DNA of 6,596 nt from Bacillota bacterium (lineage in GTDB: Bacteria; Bacillota; Clostridia; Christensenellales; CAG-138), in NCBI GenBank assembly GCA_023461495.1, contig JAEYLA010000111.1, positions 1 to 6,596 of the forward strand, written 5' to 3'. Of this stretch, positions 1 to 4,942 are shown piece by piece. The notes beneath the pieces were generated by a model. That model worked only from the letters and a program-made list of their open reading frames with translations. It did not search any database and had not been told where the DNA came from. Position 1 is the stretch's first letter; the number at the start of each line of letters is the position of its first letter. A program made the translations under genes and the position numbers.

Positions 1-798
1 CTGATGTTATATGCGCTCGACGCGGGCTGCAAAAAGATCGTCATGGGCATTGGCGGCTCGGCCACCACGGATGGCGGCGCAGGTATGGCACAGGCGCTTG
101 GCGTACGCCTGCTTGATGCGGACGGAAGCGAGCTGAGCCGGGGCGGCGGCGCACTAGACCGGCTTGCAAGCATAGATGTTTCTAACATTGACCCAAGGAT
201 TGCGGCCTGCGAGATTACCGTAGCGACGGATGTATCGAACCCCCTGTATGGGGAAAGCGGATGCGCTGCCGTATATGGCCCGCAAAAGGGCTGTGATGCG
301 GAGGATGTTGCGGCGCTTGATCGCAATATGCGCCATTATGCGCGTATATTGCAAGAACAGCTCGGCAAGGACGTCGCGCTGGTTCCCGGCGCGGGCGCGG
401 CGGGCGGTTTGGGCGCGGGCTTGCTTGCTTTTTGCGGCGCGACACTTAAGAGCGGCGTTGATACGGTGCTGGATGCGGTGGCGTTTGAACGGCATGTGCT
501 GGACGCCGATCTTGTGATTACCGGCGAGGGCCGTATCGATTTTCAGTCCGCGTTTGGCAAGTTGCCTGTAGGCGTAGCAAAACGCGCAAAAGCAGCGGCA
601 AATGTGCCTGTGATCGCGGTGGTTGGAAGTATTGGGCAGGGTGCCGAGGCTGTTTATGAACATGGCATTGAAGCTATCATCAGCATCATCGATAAGCCCA
701 TGCCGCTTCAGGAAGCAATCGACGGCGCGCCGGCACTCCTTGCAAACGCCGCAGAGCGTCTGATACGGATTCTAAAGACGGGGCGGACGATCTTTTAA
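1..798 (+). CDS. Glycerate kinase (GlxK/GarK-type), 5' end cut by the window edge
   Basis: Phosphorylates glycerate with ATP to a phosphoglycerate that enters lower glycolysis; cytoplasmic. The frame is open from base 1 and ends at TAA 796-798, giving about 265 residues. Family members have about 375-380, so roughly the first 110 residues lie outside the window. Visible family motifs in order: GIGGSATTDGGAG (nt 46-84), a TDVSNPLYG...VYGPQKG block (nt 226-291), a glycine/alanine-rich GAGAAGGLGAGL loop (nt 388-423) and GEGRID followed by FGKLPVGVA (nt 523-570). The C-terminal region, with an alternating Val/Ile strand and a helix ending in RLIRIL, is also typical. The first ATG in view (nt 4) is internal, not the start. 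A terminator follows at 840, so this is the last gene of its transcript. Family assignment is secure; whether the product is 2- or 3-phosphoglycerate cannot be told from this fragment. Confidence 0.93.
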   Translation: MMLYALDAGCKKIVMGIGGSATTDGGAGMAQALGVRLLDADGSELSRGGGALDRLASIDVSNIDPRIAACEITVATDVSNPLYGESGCAAVYGPQKGCDAEDVAALDRNMRHYARILQEQLGKDVALVPGAGAAGGLGAGLLAFCGATLKSGVDTVLDAVAFERHVLDADLVITGEGRIDFQSAFGKLPVGVAKRAKAAANVPVIAVVGSIGQGAEAVYEHGIEAIISIIDKPMPLQEAIDGAPALLANAAERLIRILKTGRTIF

Positions 799-839
799 GC
801 CCTCAAGCTTCTATACAAAAAGGAATCAATCCAATCATG

Positions 840-870
840 AACGGGCAGCATAAACCGCTGCCCGTTTTTT
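840..870 (+). terminator. Intrinsic terminator of the glycerate kinase gene
   Basis: A perfect stem pairs 841-849 (ACGGGCAGC) with 857-865 (GCTGCCCGT) around a 7-nt loop. A840 extends the pairing with T866, and a run of T ends at 870. It lies 42 nt after the stop codon. Confidence 0.93.
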
Positions 871-887
871 GTAACCGGAGCGGTTAC
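871..887. other. Short perfect hairpin right after the terminator
   Basis: GTAACCG (871-877) pairs with CGGTTAC (881-887) around a 3-nt GAG loop. No T-run follows, so it is not a second terminator. It lies about 35 bp upstream of the likely methyltransferase promoter and could be a protein-binding palindrome. No function can be assigned. Confidence 0.35.
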
Positions 888-921
888 CGCATACAATAAG
901 CGGAAAAGCCGTACTTTGCTA

Positions 922-950
922 TTGAATGCCTCGAATTGCAGTGGTAAACT
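922..950 (+). promoter_or_regulatory. Probable sigma-A promoter of the methyltransferase gene
   Basis: A -35-like TTGAAT (922-927) and a -10-like TAAACT (945-950) are separated by 17 bp, each matching consensus at 4 of 6 positions. It is the best-spaced pair between the upstream terminator and the gene. Confidence 0.45.
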
Positions 951-954
951 CTAG

Positions 955-970
955 GTTAGATGTTTCTAAC
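955..970. promoter_or_regulatory. Inverted repeat just downstream of the promoter, candidate operator
   Basis: GTTAGA (955-960) and TCTAAC (965-970) form a perfect 6-bp inverted repeat with a 4-nt spacer. It covers the expected transcription start region, where a repressor could block initiation. It does not resemble the TTAA-N6-TTAA palindromes near the TetR gene, so a different regulator would be needed. Confidence 0.35.
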
Positions 971-1000
971 TGAATGTAAAAAGATATGGGGAGGCGGACT

Positions 1001-1792
1001 GTGGAAACACAAAAGATCGATTATGCCAACTGGGTGCCCGTCAAGGTTCTTGTTGTTAGCGGGGGTATGGGCGGCGCGCTTGCGATGCTGCTGCTGTTGA
1101 GCTTGCTGCTGCCGGAAAGCGCTGTGCTGGTTGTCCTGCGGATGCTTCTGGCGGTTGCGGATGCATTGCTGCTGCTATTGTTTTTATATATGTGCTACGC
1201 AAGATGCGCGCTCTCTTACGAATGGGGAGGCGTCCAGGGCAAGATTTTGGATAACGTCCTCAAGTATTTAAACTGGGATGGAAACGGCGTTCTGCTGGAC
1301 ATCGGCTGCGGCAGCGGCGCGCTCACAATCAAGGCTGCGAAAAAACATCCAAATTCTCAGGCGATCGGTATGGATTACTGGGGCACTCCATGGGACTATG
1401 CAAAAAGCCAGTGCGAAACCAATGCGAGGCTCGAAGGCGTTGCAAATAGAGTGTCCTTCCAAAGAGGAGATGCTGCAAGGCTGGAGTTTCCGGATGCGCA
1501 TTTTGACGCCGCGGTCAGCAACTTTGTATTTCATGAGGTCAGGAGCCAGCCGGATAAGTTTGCGCTGATCCGCGAAGCGTTGCGCGTACTCAAACCCGGC
1601 GCACCGTTCGCGTTTGAGGACATTTTCTTTTCGCCAAGGAGTTATCCTGATTTGGATAAGCTGCTGCAGGCACTTTCCAAAGAGGTGGCGGAACTGCATT
1701 TTGTTGATACGCGCAAAAACGATTTTGTACCCCTGTTGCTGCGCACGCCGATGGTGGCCGGGAACATGGGACTGATTTACGGGAAAAAATAA
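1001..1792 (+). CDS. Class I SAM-dependent methyltransferase with N-terminal membrane segments
   Basis: 263 aa. The chosen start is GTG 1001: GGGGAGG (988-994) lies 6 nt upstream, while the in-frame ATG at 986 has no good binding site and would overlap this one. Residues about 14-37 and 41-65 are strongly hydrophobic (Leu/Val-rich) and likely form two membrane helices. The catalytic domain follows: motif I LLDIGCGSGALT (about 98-109) for SAM binding, an acidic residue in GMDYW (D125) expected to hold the ribose, GDAARLEFPDAHFD (about 156-169), VSNFVFHEV (172-180) and LRVLKPG (194-200). This is the Methyltransf_11/25-like Rossmann fold. The substrate is unknown; a membrane anchor suggests a lipid, quinone-like or other membrane-associated acceptor, which is inference. 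It is transcribed alone and converges on the TetR gene. Confidence 0.88.
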   Translation: METQKIDYANWVPVKVLVVSGGMGGALAMLLLLSLLLPESAVLVVLRMLLAVADALLLLLFLYMCYARCALSYEWGGVQGKILDNVLKYLNWDGNGVLLDIGCGSGALTIKAAKKHPNSQAIGMDYWGTPWDYAKSQCETNARLEGVANRVSFQRGDAARLEFPDAHFDAAVSNFVFHEVRSQPDKFALIREALRVLKPGAPFAFEDIFFSPRSYPDLDKLLQALSKEVAELHFVDTRKNDFVPLLLRTPMVAGNMGLIYGKK

Positions 1793-1805
1793 GAGAACAA
1801 AGAGG

Positions 1806-1834
1806 CGGCCCGCTGCAAGCGGGCCGTTCCTTTT
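1806..1834 (+). terminator. Intrinsic terminator of the methyltransferase gene, possibly bidirectional
   Basis: CGGCCCGC (1806-1813) pairs with GCGGGCCG (1819-1826) around TGCAA, followed by TTCCTTTT. On the minus strand the hairpin is followed by a pyrimidine-rich stretch, so it may also stop the converging TetR transcript. Confidence 0.85.
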
Positions 1835-1860
1835 GTATAATTGCAAATAAAATGGAGTTT

Positions 1861-2436
1861 TTATGATTGCGCGGTGCATTGCAGCGCGTTATCGATCACC
1901 GTATCCAGCACACGGTCGCGCTCTTTTTTCTCAAATACATCAACGCCCAAGAAATCACGGTATTCGTGGAGATTCAGGAAAATCACCTGTAAAGGCGCTA
2001 TGATCTGCAGTGCGATCAGTTTGAGCACATCTTCGTTTTTGCTGTTTTGATAATGTTCGCGGATAATGGGAAGGAGTGTGCGTACCGTTGTGAGACTGCC
2101 CGTTTTCAATTCCGCGTGGATTGTCAGCGCGCCAAGCTCGTAATGATCAAACAGAAAATCCGTAATGGCCTTTACCAGGTTGCGTAACCGTTCTTCCGGC
2201 GTGTTCGCTTCTTTATTTTCAAACAGCGTGCCTGTCATCTGTTCGATGCACAGGGCTGCGGCTTTGTTGATGAGATTTTCCTTGGATTGATAATAGTAAT
2301 TGATAAGCGCACTGTTGACGCCGGCTTTTTCGGCAATTTGCCGGTTTGTAACGGCGGATGTGCTTTTATGTTCCAAAAGCAACGCTATCGCCGCCTGCAA
2401 AATCCGCTCTTTTGCGTCCAGTTTCTGTTCTTTCAT
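1861..2436 (-). CDS. TetR/AcrR-family transcriptional regulator
   Basis: 191 aa, the usual length for the family; a DNA-binding repressor whose ligand pocket is in the C-terminal half. The N-terminal helix-turn-helix is clear: KERILQAAIALL (about 9-20), then TNRQIAEKAGVNSALINYYYQSKENLI (about 30-56), with the family's typical Y-Y-x-SKE stretch after the recognition helix. The rest is helical and divergent, so the ligand cannot be predicted. The start is ATG 2436-2434, preceded on the minus strand by AAAGGAGGGG at suitable spacing; the stop is at 1861-1863. A near-perfect palindrome overlaps its own -10 (2466-2485), pointing to autorepression. It is divergent from the short transcription unit at 2538-3058, which is the most likely target. 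The convergent methyltransferase is a less likely one, since its promoter region shows no matching palindrome. Confidence 0.92.
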   Translation of the reverse strand: MKEQKLDAKERILQAAIALLLEHKSTSAVTNRQIAEKAGVNSALINYYYQSKENLINKAAALCIEQMTGTLFENKEANTPEERLRNLVKAITDFLFDHYELGALTIHAELKTGSLTTVRTLLPIIREHYQNSKNEDVLKLIALQIIAPLQVIFLNLHEYRDFLGVDVFEKKERDRVLDTVIDNALQCTAQS

Positions 2437-2465
2437 AATACCCCTCCTTTATCTTGTTTGTCTCT

Positions 2466-2494
2466 AGTTTAACCCGGATTAAACTTTTGGGCAA
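2466..2494 (-). promoter_or_regulatory. TetR-gene promoter overlapped by a 20-bp palindromic operator
   Basis: On the minus strand, TTGCCC (2494-2489) and TAAACT (2471-2466) are spaced by 17 bp. The palindrome has arms AGTTTAA (2466-2472) and TTAAACT (2479-2485) around a CCGG core; only one base pair (2473/2478) breaks full symmetry. It covers the -10 and part of the spacer, the classic position for an autorepressor of the TetR family. The assignment to this TetR is by position. Confidence 0.75.
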
Positions 2495-2537
2495 CACGAA
2501 TAGTCGAAAAGCGGAAGAAATATATTTTCAGGAATAC

Positions 2538-2565
2538 TTGACAAAGGTTGTAAAATAAATATAAT
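2538..2565 (+). promoter_or_regulatory. Perfect-consensus sigma-A promoter
   Basis: TTGACA (2538-2543) and TATAAT (2560-2565) both match consensus exactly and are 16 bp apart in an AT-rich context. It drives the short unit ending at the terminator at 3034-3058. So strong a promoter usually needs a repressor, which fits the divergent TetR gene. Confidence 0.85.
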
Positions 2566-2573
2566 TAAAACGT

Positions 2574-2593
2574 AATTTAAACATGGTTAATTT
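2574..2593. promoter_or_regulatory. Second candidate TetR operator, TTAA-N6-TTAA
   Basis: An imperfect palindrome is centred on CATG (2582-2585), with TTAA at 2577-2580 and 2587-2590; 8 of 10 base pairs in the 20-bp site are symmetric. The core geometry TTAA-N6-TTAA is the same as in the palindrome at 2466-2485. It lies over or just after the expected start of the 2538 promoter, where binding would block transcription. The region is AT-rich, so chance is possible. Confidence 0.4.
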
Positions 2594-2626
2594 TGTGGGG
2601 AAGAAACCATGGGAAAGGAGCGGTTT

Positions 2627-2875
2627 ATGCAAAAACAAATTGTTCAGAAAGGAACTATCATGGCAAGCATTTGCTTATTTCCGGCTGTTATTGGGGCAGA
2701 GTTGTCCCAGATGCGGCATGTTGCAATAACACACAAATACGAAGTAGAGGATACAGGTAAACTCCTATGTTTTATGAAGAATATCCGGGGGTGGCATTCT
2801 TGCAGCCCACCGATGAATTGGATGCCTACTGCCAGTCGGAAGGCTTGGATGCACTCCATGTGCGCAGCGCAGTAG
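2627..2875 (+). CDS. Small hypothetical protein, possibly the 5' part of a frameshifted gene
   Basis: 82 aa from ATG 2627, chosen because GAAAGGAG (2613-2620) lies 6 nt upstream; an in-frame ATG at 2609 is an alternative. I do not recognise a family. The first 25 residues resemble a weak signal peptide or membrane segment: Lys near the N-terminus, then TIMASICLFPAVIGA. After about residue 49 the frame runs through an odd Trp/Met/Ser-rich stretch and looks like a shadow of the frame at 2767-3000, which has better codon use. It has the best expression signals in the region (consensus promoter, good RBS), so translation probably does start here. Inserting one T in the TTTT run at 2770-2773 would join it to the downstream frame into a protein of about 125 aa. 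It is either a real short ORF overlapping the next, or a broken gene. Confidence 0.4.
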   Translation: MQKQIVQKGTIMASICLFPAVIGAELSQMRHVAITHKYEVEDTGKLLCFMKNIRGWHSCSPPMNWMPTASRKAWMHSMCAAQ

Positions 2876-3000
2876 AACAGGAACGGAAACGGAAACGGAA
2901 AATGTTCGGGCGCGGCGCACGCAACCTGCGCGGGGAAGAAGCGCAATGCCCCCTGCATGAATACGCAGTGGAAGCGCAGAGCATACGCGAAAAGCATTAG
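2767..3000 (+). CDS. Small charged hypothetical protein, or 3' part of a frameshifted gene
   Basis: 77 aa from ATG 2767 to TAG 2998-3000. No family is recognised. The N-terminal third is acidic and hydrophobic (FYEEYPGVAFLQPTDELDAY). The middle carries a basic run RKRKRK (residues 40-45) encoded by three perfect tandem CGGAAA units (2884-2901). The C-terminus is charged with GAA/GCG/CGC codons typical of the neighbouring genes. No strong ribosome binding site lies at proper distance (only AGG at 2755-2757 or GAGG further back), and a TAA at 2758-2760 limits the frame upstream. Translation may depend on coupling to the ORF starting at 2627, or this is the tail of a gene split by a one-base deletion. 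The terminator at 3034 follows directly, so this is the end of the transcript. Confidence 0.45.
   Translation: MFYEEYPGVAFLQPTDELDAYCQSEGLDALHVRSAVEQERKRKRKMFGRGARNLRGEEAQCPLHEYAVEAQSIREKH
2884..2901. repeat. Three tandem CGGAAA hexamers
   Basis: Perfect units at 2884-2889, 2890-2895 and 2896-2901 encode (Arg-Lys)x3 in the 2767-3000 frame. The imperfect sequence just before (GGAAC) looks like a decayed unit. Hexamer gain or loss would keep the frame. Confidence 0.7.
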
Positions 3001-3033
3001 TGCTTCTAATGGGCCGCTTTCTATGATTTTGAT

Positions 3034-3058
3034 AAAGACCCGGTTCCGGGTCTTTTTT
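3034..3058 (+). terminator. Strong intrinsic terminator of the short transcription unit
   Basis: AAAGACCCGG (3034-3043) pairs perfectly with CCGGGTCTTT (3046-3055) around a TT turn, and six T follow the C at 3052. It lies 33 nt after the TAG at 3000. Confidence 0.95.
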
Positions 3059-3133
3059 GCTGCCTCGGCGTAAAATAAATAGAGGGTTCTATAAGAAAAA
3101 TGAATGTGCGGTGCGTTCAACCCTTTCCACAAG

Positions 3134-3142
3134 TGTTATAAT
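3134..3142 (+). promoter_or_regulatory. Extended -10 promoter of the aldolase gene
   Basis: TGTTATAAT (3134-3142) combines a perfect -10 with the TGn extension, which offsets the poor -35 (best candidate TTCAAC at 3116, short spacing). Transcription from here gives a leader of roughly 100 nt that contains the 3161-3190 hairpin. Confidence 0.65.
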
Positions 3143-3160
3143 ATAGAAGGAAGCATCCCG

Positions 3161-3190
3161 TGAAATCCCCTTGGGCTTTCGGGGATTTCA
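3161..3190 (+). promoter_or_regulatory. Perfect 10-bp hairpin in the aldolase leader
   Basis: TGAAATCCCC (3161-3170) pairs with GGGGATTTCA (3181-3190) around a 10-nt loop. It begins about 12 nt after the likely transcription start and is not followed by a T-run, so it is not a terminator. It may protect the 5' end of the mRNA or bind a regulator. Confidence 0.5.
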
Positions 3191-3250
3191 ATAGATATGT
3201 CAACGCCTGCGGCTTTGACTAGCTTGCATCAAAGGAAAGGGGTAAGTTTT

Positions 3251-4138
3251 ATGAAACAGGAACAATGCAGCCGGATGCGTACAGGCAAGGGGTTTATTGC
3301 CGCACTGGACCAAAGCGGCGGAAGTACCCCGAAAGCGCTGCTGCAGTATGGGATCGACAAAGACCGGTATCACAGCGATGAAGAAATGTTTGCACTGATG
3401 CATGAAATGCGCACGCGCATGATCAAAAGTCCTGCGTTTTCTTCGGACGATATTCTCGGTGCAATCTTATTTGAGAACACCATGGACCGCAACATAGACG
3501 GCCTCTTTACAGCGGATTTTCTCTGGGAGAAAAAAGGTATTGTTCCTTTCCTGAAAGTGGACAAAGGGCTTGCCCCCCTAGAGGACGGGGTACAGATGAT
3601 GCTGCCCATTGACGGGTTGGAGACGCTGTTGAAGCGGGCGGTGGAACGGAACATCTTCGGCACAAAAATGCGCTCCGTGATCAAGGAGGCAAATGAAAAA
3701 GGCATCAAGGCAATCGTAGAACAGCAGTTTACTCTGGGCAAGCAGATTTTCGGCCACGGACTCGTGCCCATTCTTGAGCCGGAAGTGGACATCAAAAGCC
3801 CGGATAAGGAAGCGTCTGAGCGCCTGTTGAAAGAAGAGATCAAGCGGCAGCTGAACCTGCTTGCTGATGATGTAAATGTAATGTTCAAGCTTTCCATCCC
3901 CACGCAGGATGATTTCTATAAGGAGTTGATGGACGATCCGCACGTAGTCCGTGTTGTGGCGCTTTCCGGCGGGTACACGCGGCATGAGGCAAACGAAAAA
4001 CTCGCGCGCAACCACGGGCTGATCGCAAGCTTCTCCCGCGCGCTTGCGGAAGGGCTGACGGCGCAGCAGACAGATGCGGAATTCGACGCATTGCTCAAAG
4101 CATCCATACGCGCGATCTATGAGGCGTCCATTACCTGA
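3251..4138 (+). CDS. fda: Class I fructose-bisphosphate aldolase (Fda type)
   Basis: Cleaves fructose 1,6-bisphosphate to glyceraldehyde 3-phosphate and dihydroxyacetone phosphate, and the reverse, by a metal-free Schiff-base mechanism in the cytoplasm. It is 295 aa, near the 296 of Staphylococcus aureus Fda, which it resembles throughout as I recall that sequence: GKGFIAALDQSGGSTPKAL (12-30), AILFENTMDR (71-80), VPFLKVDKGL (98-107), IFGTKMRSV (135-143), VPILEPEVD (172-180), the Schiff-base lysine K213 in MFKLSIP, and VVALSGGYTR (235-244), whose glycines bind phosphate. The start is ATG 3251 because AAAGGAAAGGGG ends 8 nt upstream and the protein then begins like Fda; ATG 3197 in the same frame has no binding site. 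It is a single-gene unit with its own promoter and a leader hairpin. Its terminator downstream has been split by the repeat element at 4180-4349. Confidence 0.96.
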   Translation: MKQEQCSRMRTGKGFIAALDQSGGSTPKALLQYGIDKDRYHSDEEMFALMHEMRTRMIKSPAFSSDDILGAILFENTMDRNIDGLFTADFLWEKKGIVPFLKVDKGLAPLEDGVQMMLPIDGLETLLKRAVERNIFGTKMRSVIKEANEKGIKAIVEQQFTLGKQIFGHGLVPILEPEVDIKSPDKEASERLLKEEIKRQLNLLADDVNVMFKLSIPTQDDFYKELMDDPHVVRVVALSGGYTRHEANEKLARNHGLIASFSRALAEGLTAQQTDAEFDALLKASIRAIYEASIT

Positions 4139-4157
4139 GAGCAAAAAAGCAGAGAAA

Positions 4158-4179
4158 AGCCCGGCATCATGCCGGGCTT
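4158..4179. repeat. Left copy of a 22-bp direct repeat made of a terminator hairpin
   Basis: The palindromic hairpin (stem AAGCCCGGC/GCCGGGCTT at 4157-4179, loop ATCAT) occurs again exactly at 4350-4371. The left copy is preceded by AAAA but followed by TTAGAG, so its plus-strand T-run is missing. In the minus direction it still has TTTT and can act as a terminator for the gene at 4382-4942. Confidence 0.9.
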
Positions 4180-4349
4180 AGAGTGTCGACAAACCCTCCT
4201 AGGGGGTGTGGGGGATTCGCAAATCCCCCACTTTCAATCCGATTTGACGACATGTGCGTCAAATCGGGGGGGGGAAATGCCGCCATTAGCGGCATTTTAA
4301 CCCGCAGAAGACCCATCGATAAAGTCCGCAGGACTTTATCGATGGCCTG
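4180..4349. mobile_element. 170-bp hairpin-rich repeat element inserted in a terminator (copy 1)
   Basis: Non-coding element bounded by 22-bp direct repeats of the terminator hairpin. Bases 4180-4306 match 6471-6596 almost perfectly (one substitution at 4201/6492 and a G/A tract differing in composition and by one base). It is a chain of stem-loops: 4193-4198/4202-4207 (weak), GTGGGGGATT/AATCCCCCAC (4208-4217/4222-4231), an 11-bp stem 4239-4249/4257-4267 with loop ACATGTG, AAATGCCGC/GCGGCATTT (4275-4283/4289-4297), and a 15-bp stem at 4313-4345. The left end carries the palindrome TGTCGACA (4184-4191). There are no terminal inverted repeats and no ORF or transposase. It is best seen as a non-autonomous repeat (MITE/REP-like or a structured RNA element). 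Type and mobility are inferred from the two copies and the flanking duplication. Confidence 0.75.
4313..4345. repeat. 15-bp perfect hairpin at the right end of the element
   Basis: CCATCGATAAAGTCC (4313-4327) pairs with GGACTTTATCGATGG (4331-4345) around a GCA loop. No T-run follows in either direction, so it is not a plain terminator. Whether the second element copy carries it cannot be seen, because the window ends first. Confidence 0.85.
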
Positions 4350-4373
4350 AGCCCGGCATCATGCCGGGCTTTT
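4350..4373 (+). terminator. Right copy of the split terminator, with the T-run
   Basis: The same hairpin as at 4158-4179 (AGCCCGGC...GCCGGGCT, 4350-4370), here followed by TTTT (4370-4373). It is the functional plus-strand terminator for the aldolase transcript, now about 210 nt beyond its stop codon. Left copy with A-run plus right copy with T-run together rebuild one ancestral bidirectional terminator. Confidence 0.85.
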
Positions 4374-4381
4374 CGTATAAG

Positions 4382-4942
4382 CTATATCCGTATTTGCCGA
4401 ATAATTGCGTAACCTAAATAATCGGCAACGCGCATCGCCTGATCGTATACTATATCGTATTGCTGCGTGCTTTCCTCATATTGGCGGGAAAAGATCATAA
4501 CGGCTTCTTGTTCGACAAGGGAGAGAAGATCATAAAGCAATACCTGCAGCTCCGCTTTATCGATATTGCTGTTGGAGTTTCCCAGAATTTCCACAACCTC
4601 GTCAAGCTGCTGATAGAGCCGCTGGTGCAGGGCAGTTGCCGTTTCTATATCTCCCTTAGCGAGTGCGTCACTCATGGCGATTAACGTGTAATAATGCTCT
4701 GAGAGCACCCGTTCCAGCCGGTTCGCAACCGCATCCCCGTAGAGCGAGCGGAACACGTTTGCAATATTGCTTGCGTTTTTAAGCAGGCGGCGCTCCAGAG
4801 ATGGAAGATGCTCCAAATCGAACAGCCTGCTGACAAAGATGGTCCATGTCCAGTGGGCGTAATCGGACCAATACCTGCGCAGCACATTGGAAAGTTCCAC
4901 CTGATTCAGCAAGAAACCGACGTTGTCGTTTGGCGCTCCCAT
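4382..4942 (-). CDS. Uncharacterised all-helical protein, about 186 aa
   Basis: The start is ATG 4942-4940, preceded on the minus strand by GGAAGGAG about 8 nt away. The frame stays open far upstream, but that stretch has poor coding character and overlaps the cation transporter, so it is excluded. The stop is TAG at 4384-4382. No membrane segment, signal peptide or cysteine pair is seen. The sequence is helical, with a block LRRYWSDYAHWTWTIFVSRL (21-40), then RRLLKNASNIANVFRSLYGD (51-70) and LSEHYYTLIAMSDALAKGD (80-98). The pattern W-x5-W-T, R-L-L-x-N, Y-G-D and E-H followed by a charged GD linker recalls small four-helix proteins common in Bacillota spore formers, some of which carry an unreliable 'acetylglutamate kinase' label. 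No kinase motif is present, so I assign no function. It is convergent with fda and divergent from the CDF gene. Confidence 0.8.
   Translation of the reverse strand: MGAPNDNVGFLLNQVELSNVLRRYWSDYAHWTWTIFVSRLFDLEHLPSLERRLLKNASNIANVFRSLYGDAVANRLERVLSEHYYTLIAMSDALAKGDIETATALHQRLYQQLDEVVEILGNSNSNIDKAELQVLLYDLLSLVEQEAVMIFSRQYEESTQQYDIVYDQAMRVADYLGYAIIRQIRI

Noticed and set aside
154..663. Long minus-strand ORF opposite the glycerate kinase gene
   Set aside because: It is a shadow of a well-recognised coding region and has no start signals or recognisable motifs.
986..1000. ATG start for the methyltransferase
   Set aside because: The upstream sequence lacks a Shine-Dalgarno match, while GGGGAGG within this stretch is ideally placed for GTG 1001.
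2644..3132. 162-aa minus-strand ORF across the short transcription unit
   Set aside because: It runs through the terminator hairpin at 3034-3058, is antisense to better supported frames, and shows Phe/Pro/His-rich shadow composition with no ribosome binding site.
3197..3250. Upstream ATG start for the aldolase
   Set aside because: It has no ribosome binding site and lies just after the leader hairpin; starting at 3251 gives the normal family N-terminus and length.
4202..4274. G-quadruplex from the runs of G in the element
   Set aside because: Two G runs are close together, but one is paired in the 4208-4231 hairpin and the third is over 50 nt away, so a four-run quadruplex is unlikely.
4180..4349. 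Group IIC intron or fragment of one, because of terminator targeting
   Set aside because: The element does not start with the GTGYG-type intron 5' end, I see no domain V-like sequence, and introns do not duplicate the target hairpin.
4180..4349. CRISPR array or tandem repeats
   Set aside because: The stem-loops differ from one another and there are no regularly spaced identical repeats.
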